From Prunus persica (lineage: Eukaryota; Streptophyta; Magnoliopsida; Rosales; Rosaceae), in contig NC_034011.1 in NCBI RefSeq assembly GCF_000346465.2, forward strand, positions 26,099,941 through 26,163,940: a DNA stretch of 64,000 nucleotides, in the 5' to 3' direction. Shown here one piece after another: positions 11,601 through 23,600 of the stretch (position 1 is the first letter of the stretch; every line of letters begins with the position of its first letter). The notes beneath the pieces are model-generated. The model saw only the letters and a program-made list of their open reading frames with translations. It was not told the DNA's origin and did no database searches. Both the position numbers and the translations under genes were made by a program.

Positions 11601-14600
11601 CTTGTGCCCTTCCTTTCTCAAGCTTGTCTCTTCTGCTGTCCTTTCAGCAAAAGAAGCTTTGACCTCCAGGTTGTAAACCTTGTTTTCATATGCTAAATCA
11701 CTAGTTTTAACCTGTACCTCCTCCCCCAATTCATATTTCTCCAAAGACTGTGATGAATCTCCTTCTTCATTTGATGTCACCTTTTCACTTGTTTCTGTCA
11801 CTGTGACTGCACCATTGTTGCTATCATCGTCTTCAGCCACTTTGACAGAAAATGTTTCTTCATCTTTATCCTCCTCATTTGAAGCTTTTGCTGAAGTTGG
11901 ACTGTTACCTTCTCCAAGTGGACCTTCTTCATATTTCACTGGTGAAGTATACAAAATTTCTTCAGACCTTTCAGCAATCTTACTTGTCTCACATGCAGTG
12001 CCCTCACCTACTCCAGCAGCATGTAACTCTTGAAGGATCTGTATAAAAGATAAGATTATATTTAAAATAGACATACAAATACAAACCAATATTTTCCCTA
12101 GGGACAAAGTGAGCCTTATAAGCTAACCTCTTCTTTGAACTTCACTGCTTCCTGTTTGTCATCTTTGAACTTTTCACTTCCATCTTCTGGAATAGACTCT
12201 AGTTGGAGGTCATTAGTATTGAGTTCTTTTATGTTCTCTATGCTGCTTCCCTCTTCCTCTAACTTTTCTGTCTCCTTGTCATTGTCTTGAGAGTTCTTAA
12301 CTGTTTCTTCTTGAATTAATTCTGGCGAAAAAATTGCAGCATTGGCTTCTATGATTTTTCCTTTATTGAAATCTCCCTCAATGTTCTTTGGTTCATCAAA
12401 GACCTGGTCCAACAGTTGAGGCTTCACCTAGAAAAAGCAAGAAATTTAGAAATATGAGATTAATTAGTGTTTTTATATAATTGTGTTGTGTGCATGCTGT
12501 CACATGCATATGCTCATCATATTTTATATTGCATACCTCTTCAGCTATCATGTTATTATTCTCATCTTCAACTCTCAGTGTTGGTTCTGCTTCTTCAAGA
12601 CTTTGCACTTGAAAGTTAACAGGGGCGTCATCTAAATTGATGTTTCCAAGTCCTACCTTCTCTTCACCTTCATCCACAACCGCAACTGTTGGAATCTGGC
12701 TCTCTGAGAAATCTTTTGAGTTGGAATTTTCATCTGATTGTTCATCAATACCTTCAACGTCCAAGGTAGTTCCATCCGTCAAGATGGTTGCTAGACCCTT
12801 CTCATCAAGAGCAGTATCAGTATTTTCGACCTGCTCTTTGTTTTCTGCTTCAGCTTCCTTCAAGACTGTTTGGTGCCTCACAATTCCAGACACAGAGTCA
12901 GAATTGATAACTGTGGAGCCATCCTTCTCAGATACCTCGGACTGAAAGGAATTACTTTCTTCTGCATGGGTTTCTTCCTCTGAAATAGGAGTACAGAGGT
13001 CCTCATTTGGCTTTCTTTTGTCCTCAAAAGTTTCAGAGTTTGTTTCCTCCTCTATCATATTTGTGACCTCAATGGGCTCTTTACATTCCTCATGCGCTTC
13101 CTTTTTCTGTTATAAATTTGTAAATTGACAGCTGTAAATAAATAACATCATGGAACAATCTGAAAAAACTGATTTTGATATCGTATGCAAGCTGACCTCT
13201 TTTTTCAGATTCGACACATAATTTTCTTCTTCTTCTGAGCTTTCCTTAATTATGTTGTCTCCCACCAGTGAAGAAGAGAGTTCCCGATTGGCCTGTTCCT
13301 CTAAGTTTCCTTGTACTATTTTTGGGCTAAAATCAGCTGCCTCAATACACGCCTACATGGATAAGTGTGAGTTTTGTGATTAGAGAAGACCAAAAAGGGA
13401 TCATGCATGTATTTCAGTAAGCCTTGTGCTTGTGTTCAAGACCTGATATTCCGTGGAGTTGTCTTCAGTTGTTTCTTTATCATTGAATTCTTGAGGATGA
13501 ATTTCCTGTAATGCATGCACTCCTGTTTCTTGTTCTCTACTGTTTCTCTCCAACACCTATATAATATAAGAGATGAAAGGATTATAAACTGGGATAGCAG
13601 GCATATAATGTCAATATATAACAATTTGTTTCCTTATTGATGATAGCAGGTAGCTTCTAAGGTTTCTTCTGATATTAACAAAGGCTGTCAGCCTTCAACT
13701 GCTGGTTGATAGGAGTTCTTCCTAACCATTTTCCAAATCTACATGAACTTTTCTATAGCATTATAGCACCTTGAAGACAATGGATTAAGAAAAGACTGAA
13801 ACTAAAATATATATTTTTGCAATGTTCGAAAAATCGCTAGGCCCTGGTGCCTAGAGGAGTAATCGTGGCCTAGGCGTTTCTTTTTTATATATAATTATTT
13901 TGTATTTATAAATTATAAGTTTATACCAAAATCATGCAAAATAAAAAGATATATAAATTATAAAGTTAAGCATAAAGCATATAATAGAACTACGAAGAAA
14001 AATCCTTGAAATGAAAAGCTAGGCCTCTAAAAGTCTAACTCTTCCTCCTCTCCATGTCCCTCCAAGACTCTCTCGGTATCGGACTAAAACTCAAACCAAA
14101 AAAAAGGGGACCCAACCCGCCCAAGCGCCCAGACCCGCCTAGCCGATTTTTTGAACACCGAAATTTTCGGTTCAATTTTTAAAATACTACATGATGTTTT
14201 CCTGTGTTCATATGATCAGTGACTTGTCTTTTTATCCTGCGTAAGCCAATAAGAAAAAGTCATAACATTTTGATGATGCTAATCTTACCTCCTCCGATCC
14301 TGTGTCTTTTTGTTTCGTATCATTTATGGCATTTGTATCTTCTTCTTTGGATTCTTTTATGTTCTGAATTGCTCTTTCCTCCTTTGTGCAGGTAATTACC
14401 TGTGCATTTTCTCTTGATGATTCTGCCTTGGTTTCTTCAGGCATCACATCCAGCAATTTTTGAAGCCCCTCTCCTGGTTCATATTTCTGCACAGCCCGTG
14501 GTGAACCTTCTTCACCAATTACCTTCGCACTCGTTTCTATAACCTCGACTGTACTAATATCATCATCCTCGACTTCAGCCAACTTGACAGGAAATGTGTC

Positions 14601-17600
14601 CTCAATTGGGTCTTCTTCCTCTGAAGCTTTTGCTGAAGCTGGGATGTTACCCTCTCCCTGCTGACCACCTTCATATTTCACTGGCAAAGTATTAAGAATT
14701 TCTTCAGCAATCTTATTTGTCTCAGATACTGTGCTCTCACCTATTCCAGCAGTACGTGACTCTTCAAGGATCTGCACAAAAGATAGTTTATATTTAAAAT
14801 ATACATACAAAGAAAAATAATATTTTCTGTAGAGAGGGAGGCTTATAAGCTGACCTCTTCTTTCCACTCCACTGCATCCATTTTGTCTTCTTTGAACTTT
14901 TCACTTTCATCTTCTGGAATATACTCTGGTGAGAGGTCATCACCATTGCCTTCTTTCATGCTCTCTACACTGCTGCCCTCTTCTTTGAGATTTTTTATCT
15001 CTTTTTCAATTTCTTGGGAGTTATTGCCTGCATCTTCTTCAATTGATTCTGGTGAAAAGGTGACATTGCCTTCTAGGATTTCTTCTTTGTTCAAATCTCT
15101 GCCTTTGATCTTTGGTTCATCAAAGACCTGCAACCATTGCGGCTTCATAAAGAATAAGGAAAGATATAAATTGTATTGTATTTGTAATTAGTGTTTGTAC
15201 GTAATTTTGTGCTTTGCATGTCACATGCATATATATGTTCATTCATGTTCTATTATACTGCATACCTCTTCAACTATTATGATATTCTTCTCAGGATGAT
15301 CTTCTGATTCGTGACTCTCATCTTCAACTCCCAATTTTGGATCTGCTTTCTCAAGACTTTGCACTTGAAAGCTTTGCTCCGTGGTCTTACCTGCTTCTGT
15401 TGGAATCTGATTTTCCAAGAACTCCGTTGAGTCAAAATTTCCCTCTGCTTCTACGTAAATATCTTCAATGTCTAAGCCCGTTTCATCTGTTAAAATGGTT
15501 GATAGAACCTTCTCTTCAGGAGTAATATCATTTTCTACCTGCTCATTGTGTTCTGATTCGGATTCCTTCAAGCCTGTTTCACCTTCATCTGCTGCAGTCG
15601 GAATCTGCTTCTCCAAGTTTTCTTTTAAGTTGAAACTTTCCTCTGCTTGTACATCACTATCTTCAATTTCCGATGCCGTTTCATCTGTTAAGATGGTTGC
15701 CAGAACCCTCTCTTTAGGAGCAATATCATTTTTTACCTTCTCATGATTTTCTGCTTCGGCGTCCTTCAATCCTGTTTCACCTTCATCTGCTGCTGTTGTA
15801 ATCTGCTGCTCTAAAATCTCTTTTGAGTTGAAAATTTCCCCTGCTTTTACATCAATATCTTCAATGTCCAAGGCCGTTTCATCTGTTGAGATGGTTGCTA
15901 GACCCTTCTCTTCTGGAGCAATATCAGTAGTTTTTGTCTGCTTCTTGTTTTCTGTTTCGGCATCCTTAAAGCATGTTTTATCTTCATCTGCTGCTGTTGG
16001 AATCTGCTCCTCCAAGTTCTCTTTTGAGTTGAAATTTTGCTCTGCTTGAACATCAATATCTTCAACGTCCATGGATGTGTCATCTGTTAAGACGGTCGCT
16101 AGACCTTTCTCCTCATGAACAATATCAGTATCTTTGACCTGCTCCTTATTTTCTGCTTTGGCTTCTTTCAAGCATGTTCCATCTTCATCTGCTGCTGCTG
16201 GAATATGCTCCTCCAAGTTCTCCTTTGAGTTGAAATTTTGCTCTGCTTGTACATCAATATCTTCAACATCCAATGATGTCTCATCTGTTAAGATGGTTGC
16301 TAGAACCTTCTCTTCAGGAGCAATATCATTTTTTACCTGCTCATGAACAATATCAGTATCTTTGACCTGCTCCTTATTTTCTGCTTCAGCGTCCTTCAAG
16401 CCTGTTTCACCTTCATCTGCTGCTGTTATAATCTGCTTCTCTAAAATCTCTTTAGAGTTGAAACTTTCCTCTGCTTTGACATCAATATCTTCAATGTCCA
16501 AGGCCGTTTCAACTGCTGAGATGGTTGCTAGACCCTTCTCTTCTGGAGCAATATCAGTAGTTTTTGTCTGCTTCTTGTTTTCTGTTTCGGCATCCTTAAA
16601 GCATGTTTTATCTTCATCTGCTGCTGTTGGAATCTGCTCCTCCAAGTTCTCTTTTGAGTTGAAATTTTGCTCCGCTTGTACATCAATATCTTCAACGTCC
16701 AAGGATGTGTCATCTGTTAAGACGGTTGCTAGACCTTTCTCCTCATGAACAATATCAGTATCTTCGACCTGCTCCTTATTTTCTGCTTTGGCTTCTTTCA
16801 AGCATGTTTCAACTTCATCTGCTGCTGTTGGAAACTGCTTCTCTAAGTTCTCTTTTGAGTTGAAATTTTCCTCTGCTTGTACATCAATATCTTCAACGTC
16901 CAAGCATGTGTCATCTGTTAAGACGGTCGCTAGACCTTTCTCCTCACGAACAATATCAGTATCTTTGACCTGCTCCTTATTTTCTGCTTTGGCTTCTTTC
17001 AAGCATGTTTCAACTTCATCTGCTGCTGTTGGAAACTGCTTCTCTAAGTTCTCTTTTGAGTTGAAATTTTCCTCTGCTTGTACATCACTATCTTCAATTT
17101 CTGATGCCGTTTCATCTGTTAAGGTGGTTGCTAGACCCTTCTCTTCTGGAGCAATATTGATATTTTTTGTCTGCTCCTTGTTTTCTGATTCGGCTTCCTT
17201 CAAGCATGTCTCTCCTTCATTTGCTGCTGTTGGAATCTGCTTCTCTAAAATCTCTTTAGAGTTTAAATTTTCCTCTGCTTTTACGTCAATATCTTCAATG
17301 TCCAAGGCCATTTCAACTGCTGAGATGGTTGCTAGACCTTTCTCTTCTGGAGCAATATCAGTAGTTTTGGTCTGCTCCTTGCTTTCTGTTTCGGCATCCT
17401 TAAAGCATGTTTTATCTTCATCTGCTGCTGTTGGAATCTGCTCCTCCAAGTTTTCTGTTGAGTTGAAATTTTGCTCAGCTTGTACATCAATATCTTCAAC
17501 GTCCAAGGATGTGTCATCTGTTAAGATGGTCGCTAGACCTTTCTCCTCATGAACAATATCAGTATCTTTGACCTGCTCCTTATTTTCTGCTTTGGCTTCT

Positions 17601-20600
17601 TTCAAGCATGTTTCAACTTCATTTGCTGCTGTTGGAAACTGCTTCTCTAAGTTCTCTTTTGAGTTGAAATTTTCCTCTGCTTGTACATCACCATCTTCAA
17701 TTTCTGATGCTGTTTCATCTGTTACGATGGTTGCTAGACCCTTCTCTTCTGGAGCAATATTGATATCTTTTGTCTGCTCCTTGTTTTCTGATTCGGCTTC
17801 CTTCAAGCATGTTTCGCCTTCATTTGCTGCTGCTGGAATCTGCTCATCCAAGTTCTCTTTTGATTTGAAGTTTTGCTCTGCTTGTACATCAATATCTTCA
17901 ACGTCCAAGGATGTTTCATCTGTTAAGATTGTTGCTAGACCCTTCTCTTCTGGAACTATATCAGTAGTTTTTACCTGCTCCTGATTTTCTGCTTCGGCTT
18001 CTTTCAAGAATGTTTCACGTTCATCTGCTGTTGTTTGAATCTCCTTCCCCAAGTTCTCTTTTAAATTAAAATTTTCCTCTGCTTGTACATCATTATCTTC
18101 AATGTCCAAGGCCGTTTCATCTGTTAAGATGGATGGTAGACGCTTCTCTTCATGAGCAATATCAATATTTTTGGCCTGCTCCTCATTTTGGGCTTCAACT
18201 TCCTTCAAGAACGTTTCACCTTCATCCGCTGCTTTTGGAATCTGCTCCTCCAACTTCTCGTTTGCGTTGAAAGTTTCCTCTGCTTGAACATAAATATCTT
18301 CAATGTCCAAGGATGTTCCATCTGTTAAGATGGTTACTAAACCCTTCTCCTCAGGAATACTATCAGTATTTTTTACCTGCTCCTTATTTTCTGCTTGGGC
18401 TTCTTTCAAGCATGATTCATGTTCATCTGCTGTTGTTGGAATCTGCTCCTCCAAGTTTTCTTTTGAACTGAAATTTTCCTCTGCTTGTACATAAATGTCT
18501 TCAATGTCCAAGGCCGTTTCATCCGTTAAGATGGTTTCTAGACCCTTCTTGTCCGGAGCAATATCAGTATGTTTGATCTCCTCCTTGTTTTCTGCTTCTG
18601 CTTCATTCGAGAATGTTTCACCTTCATCTGCTGATGTTGGAATCTGCTCCTCCAAGTTGTCTTTTGAATTCAAATTTTCCTCTGCTTGTACATTAATGTC
18701 TTCAATGTCCAAGGCCGTTTCATCCGTTAAGATGGTTTCTAGACCCTTCTCTTCAGAAGCAATATCAGTATGTTTGATCTCCTCCTTGTTTTCTGCTTCA
18801 ACTTCCTTCCAGAATGTTTCACCTTCATCTGCTGCTGTTGGAATCTGCTCCTCCAAGTTCTCTTTTGAATTGAAATTTTCCTCTGCTTGGACATAAATGT
18901 CTTCAATGTCCAAGGCCGTTTCATCCGTTAAGATGGTTTCTAGACCCTTCTCTTCTGGAGCAATATCAGTATGTTTGATCTCCTCCTCCTTTTCTGCTTC
19001 TGCTTCATTCGAGAATGTTTCACCTTCATCTGCTGATGTTGGAATCTGCTTCTCCAAGTTGTCTTTTGAATTCAAATTTTCCTCTGCTTGTACATTAATG
19101 TCTTCAATGTTCAAGGCCGTTTCATCCGTTAAGATGATTTCTAGACCCTTCTCTTCAGAAGCAATATCAGTATGTTTGATCTCCTCCTTGTTTTCTGCTT
19201 CAGCTTCCTTCCAGAATGTTTCACCTTCATCTGCAGCTGTTGGAATCTGCTCCTCCAAATTCTCTTTTGAATTGAAATTTTCCCCTGCTTGTACAGCAAT
19301 ATCTTCAATGTCCAAGGCTGTTTTATCTGTTAAGATGGTTTCTACGCCCTTCTCTTCAGGATCAATATTTTGGACATGCTCCTTATTTTCTGCTTCAGCT
19401 TCTTTCAAGCATGTTTCAGGTTTACCTGCTGTTGTTGGAATCTGGTTCTCCAACTTCTCTTTTGAATTGAAATTTTCCTCTTCTTGTACATCAATCTTTT
19501 CACTGGTGAAGATGGTTGGTAGAACCTTCTCTTCAGGAGCAATATCATTCTTTTTTTCCTGCTCCTGGTTCTCTGTTTCAGCTTCCACCAAGCCTGTTAC
19601 TTGACTCACTATTCCGGACACAGAGTCAAAATTGCTAACTGTAGGCACATCGTTCACCTGAAAATGTTTTTCAATCTCCATCTCGGGTACATCAGAGAGA
19701 AAGGAATTTTTTGGAACAAATGTTTTCTTGCTTTCTTCTGCATGGATTTCTCCCTCTGAAATTGGAGCATAGATGTCCTTATCTGTCTCTGTTCTGTCTT
19801 CTGTAGTTTCAGATTTTAAGTCTTGTGTCAGATTTGCTCCCTCAGCGGGCTCCTTACATTTTGCATGTGCTTCCTTTCTCTGTTAGGGATATGAATTTGT
19901 GAATTGGCATTTGTAAAATAATAGTATAATGAAATCATCTAAAGAAAATAAAATTTCTGATATTGTATGCAAGCTGACCTCTTCTTTTAGTATCACTCCA
20001 TAGATTTCTTCTTCCTCTGAGATTTCCTTAGTTGTTTCTTCTACTACCAATGAAGAAGAGAGTTTCTGAATTTCCTGCTCCTCTAAGTTCTTTTCCTCTA
20101 TAATTGTACTCAAATCAGCTGCCTTAGTACATGCCTAAAATGGGGGAAAAAAAGAACTCATAACAAAGTTTCTATGGGGGTGATGGGAGATTACGTATCA
20201 CATGATAAGCCAGAAAGAAAAACTCATAACAAAGTTTATCCTAATCTTACCTCCACCACTGCAGTGTCATTTTCTTCTGTATTAATTGTACTTTCTATAT
20301 CTTCTTTCCTTTCTTTGTCCGAGGATTCTTGTGAGTTCTGAATTGTTCTTTCCTCTTTTCTGCAGGTAATTACTTCTGCACTTTCCCTGGATGTTTCTGT
20401 CTTAATTTCCTCAGGCATCACATCCAGCACATTTTGAAGGTCCCCTCCTGGTTCATTTTTCTGCAAGGCCTGTGGTGCATCTTCTTCATCATTTGATGTT
20501 ACTTTTGCGCTCGTTTCTGTAACCGAGATTGCACTGTTATAGTCATGATCTTCTTCAGCCACTTCGACAGTAAACGGGTCCTCATCTCTGTGATCCTCTT

Positions 20601-23600
20601 CTGTAGCTTTTGTTGGAGCTGTGTTCTTACCTTCTCCCTGCTCACCTTCTTCACATTTCACTGTTGACGTATTAAGAATATTTTCAGGTATTTCGATATT
20701 CTTATTTAGCTCCCACGTGGTGCTCTCACCTCCTCCAGAATCTCCTGGTTCTTTAAGAACCTGCATAAAGATATCTTTGAATTATATTATCTCTAGGATA
20801 TTCTGCAAAGAAAATAACATGAACCAAGTATTGGATAAAAGAATCATTGAAAAAGGTCTGAGATATATTATTAACAGAATTTTATAATCAAGAACTTTTG
20901 AGTTCCAATAAAAGGGGGTTCAAGTAGGTATTTTTAGATACCTTTTCTTCAGGAATTTCATCTTCAGTGATTTCATAACTAGGAATTGCTGTATCTTCCT
21001 TCCCTTCTTTCTTGAAGCTTTGTTCAAGGTTTATAACTTGTCTCTCTGCTTCATCAGTGGTAATTGTTTTGGTATTTTCTCTCAAAGTTTCTGTGTCATT
21101 CTCCTCAGAATTTAAATTCAAGGGTCTTTCAATATCGTAGTGTGCAGATTCAATTTTCTCAACTAAGTTAGTGTCAGTTTCTCCTTCGTGTTCTGCTGAA
21201 TTCATATTGCTCTGCTCTGTTTCCTGGATAGGTCCTACAGCAGCAAATCCTTGGCTATCTTCCTCCTCCCCTGCTTTAGCCTCTCCCACATCCAGTGCCT
21301 CACCTTTTCTCTTTGTATTTTCCTCATGTTTCATGCATGGACTGCCAAAATGTCGTTCTGAACTTTCATCATCTTTAACTGTTTCACTTGCAGTGTCACT
21401 GGCTTCGGGAGTTTCCTCAAGGAATTCGTTTTGGTACTCAGGTTCTTTTGGACTCTCCTTGATGATGTCTTCTGACCCAGTTTCAGGATGTACTTCGAAT
21501 ATATCAGGATTTCCTACTTCCGGCAAGTGTGTCTCTTCTGTTTGTGTGATAAGTGGAGTGTCTAGGATACCAGGGGCCTCATTTGCCTTCTTCCCTACTT
21601 CAAGTCCAGCTTTTTCCTCATGATTATCTGTCATAGATGTCTTTTGTAGCTTGTCCTCAGCACACTCTTTAGCTTCCAAGGTTGCTTCATCATTCGGAAT
21701 GTCAGGACCTGCAACTATTGTTGAGCTGGAGTCATCATCTGTACTTTTATCATTGTTAAACACAGTTGCTTCAGGACCCTTCTCCTCATACACTGCATCA
21801 AAGGACTCTGGTGCCTTGTTCTTTAGTCCTTTGATTCCTGTTTCTTCCTCAAATTCTTCTTGAAATATGGTATTGGTGCTAGAGGTATTGTCTCTGTTTT
21901 CATCAATTGAAGTTTCTGGCTTAATATCCTTCTTGAGGCTGTTGTTCGTCAAATCGAGAGTACGAACTGCAGCTTCATCCTCTTGAAATGAGCGTTCCTC
22001 AAGTAGAACGGAAACTTGTTCACTGGATGAATCAGCAATTTCATCTGCCAGTTGCCTTCCTTTCACATCTTCATGTGAACTCTTTGCCTCCTTTTCAACA
22101 CATTGTGGATTTTCATTGATTGAATCCTGTTGATCTGAGATTACTTGAACATGTTCATCGAGGTCATTGGCAATGAAATGACTTTCACTATGTTGTTCAG
22201 CCTTGTTGTCTATTTCTTCCACGACTTCTTTTTCTTTACTTCCTGTTTCTTCTACAACTCCAAACTCTTTGCCTCTCAGAAGCTGGTCTTCCTTGTCTAA
22301 AATCTCCATTTCTGCTTGATTTGATTCATCACCTTGGGAATTCTCCGATACGCAAGTGTCTTGTTTGTCAACCTTAGAATCTGAGAGTGATGCTAAAAAA
22401 CTTCCTCCCTCTGAGATTCCAAAGCTGCTGTTCTTGCTTTCAACCTGCGCACTACATCCCACCTGTGTGTTTTCACCCTCTGCAAAGCATTTCACTGTTT
22501 CCAGATGCTGATCCGACTCACCTTCGGATTTATTCACTTGCACAGGAGAACATTGGCTGATCGTGATGTCGAACTGCCCGCTTGTCAAATATCTGCCTTC
22601 CCCTTCTTTCTACATTAAGGAGGAATTGTCACATTTTATATAACTAGGAATTCTATAACAAAATGTAACAAAAGAAGCATAGAGTTACACATCCTTCTGG
22701 TTCTTTAACTATCATGGGCTTATTGTATCTCTCTCCCATCTGGTTTGTGTATTCAAAAAACCATTTAGCATCACTTGTTATCGATTTAACTCATTTTGAG
22801 CCTCAAAATTGTATATCCTTTTTTATATTTATGAACGCACTGAAGTTGTATTTCGTTTTCTTTCGTGGTGCAGAATGTAGGTTAAGAAGCCATTCTTTGA
22901 CGCATGGATGAAGTAGCTCAATGTTTTATTGTGAATATTTGTTTTCGTAAGTGTTCTGTTAGAATACATATCTTCACTTTGCATATTTGGGTGTGTTTCT
23001 TTTCTTTCATTACCCCTTTTCTATAATTTATTTAGGTACTTTGTAGATAAAAATTTGAGCTTTGTCTAAGCAGTTTGGTCTATACACGTCAGCCTAGTCT
23101 AAATGGGAGTTGTATGATATCTTAGACATGAACTATTTCCTAAACCCTATACGATTTGAACTTTGGTTTTTGGGGAGCTCAGTTCTTATCTTGGCAAACG
23201 AAGTGTATATGAAATCTAATAGTCAAAAGGATCAAAATCTAGACAAGTGCATAATCTCATACACACAGGATGAAAACTATATGTTGGAGGGAAATAAAGC
23301 TGAAAAGGCAGGAACCTTTTGATCTCTTTTGATCAAAAATATAAACTTTATAATACTAATCCTAAATAAGAAATGATCAAGCTTTAAGCATAACCATAAT
23401 ATTTACGTTGAATTGTTCTTGTATGTATGTTGCAATCTGGTGTACCGGATTCATTGTTCTAACATCAAATTCAAAATTTCAAGCATAACAATAATAGTTA
23501 CGTTGAATTGTTCTTGTCTGTATGTTGCAAACTTGAACACCTTTTTTCAATCCATAAGCAGTATTAGATGAACGAAGAGGATCTCCTCCTTTGTTTTTTC

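Noticed and set aside
16788..19604. Long plus-strand open frames (Ser/Phe-rich, repetitive) opposite exon 6
   Set aside because: They are the antisense shadow of the 67-aa coding repeat; the minus strand has a single 1,538-codon exon with proper splice borders.
21171..21863. Plus-strand frames opposite exon 3 of the acidic-protein gene
   Set aside because: Antisense shadow of an acidic low-complexity exon; Ser-rich products with no family resemblance.
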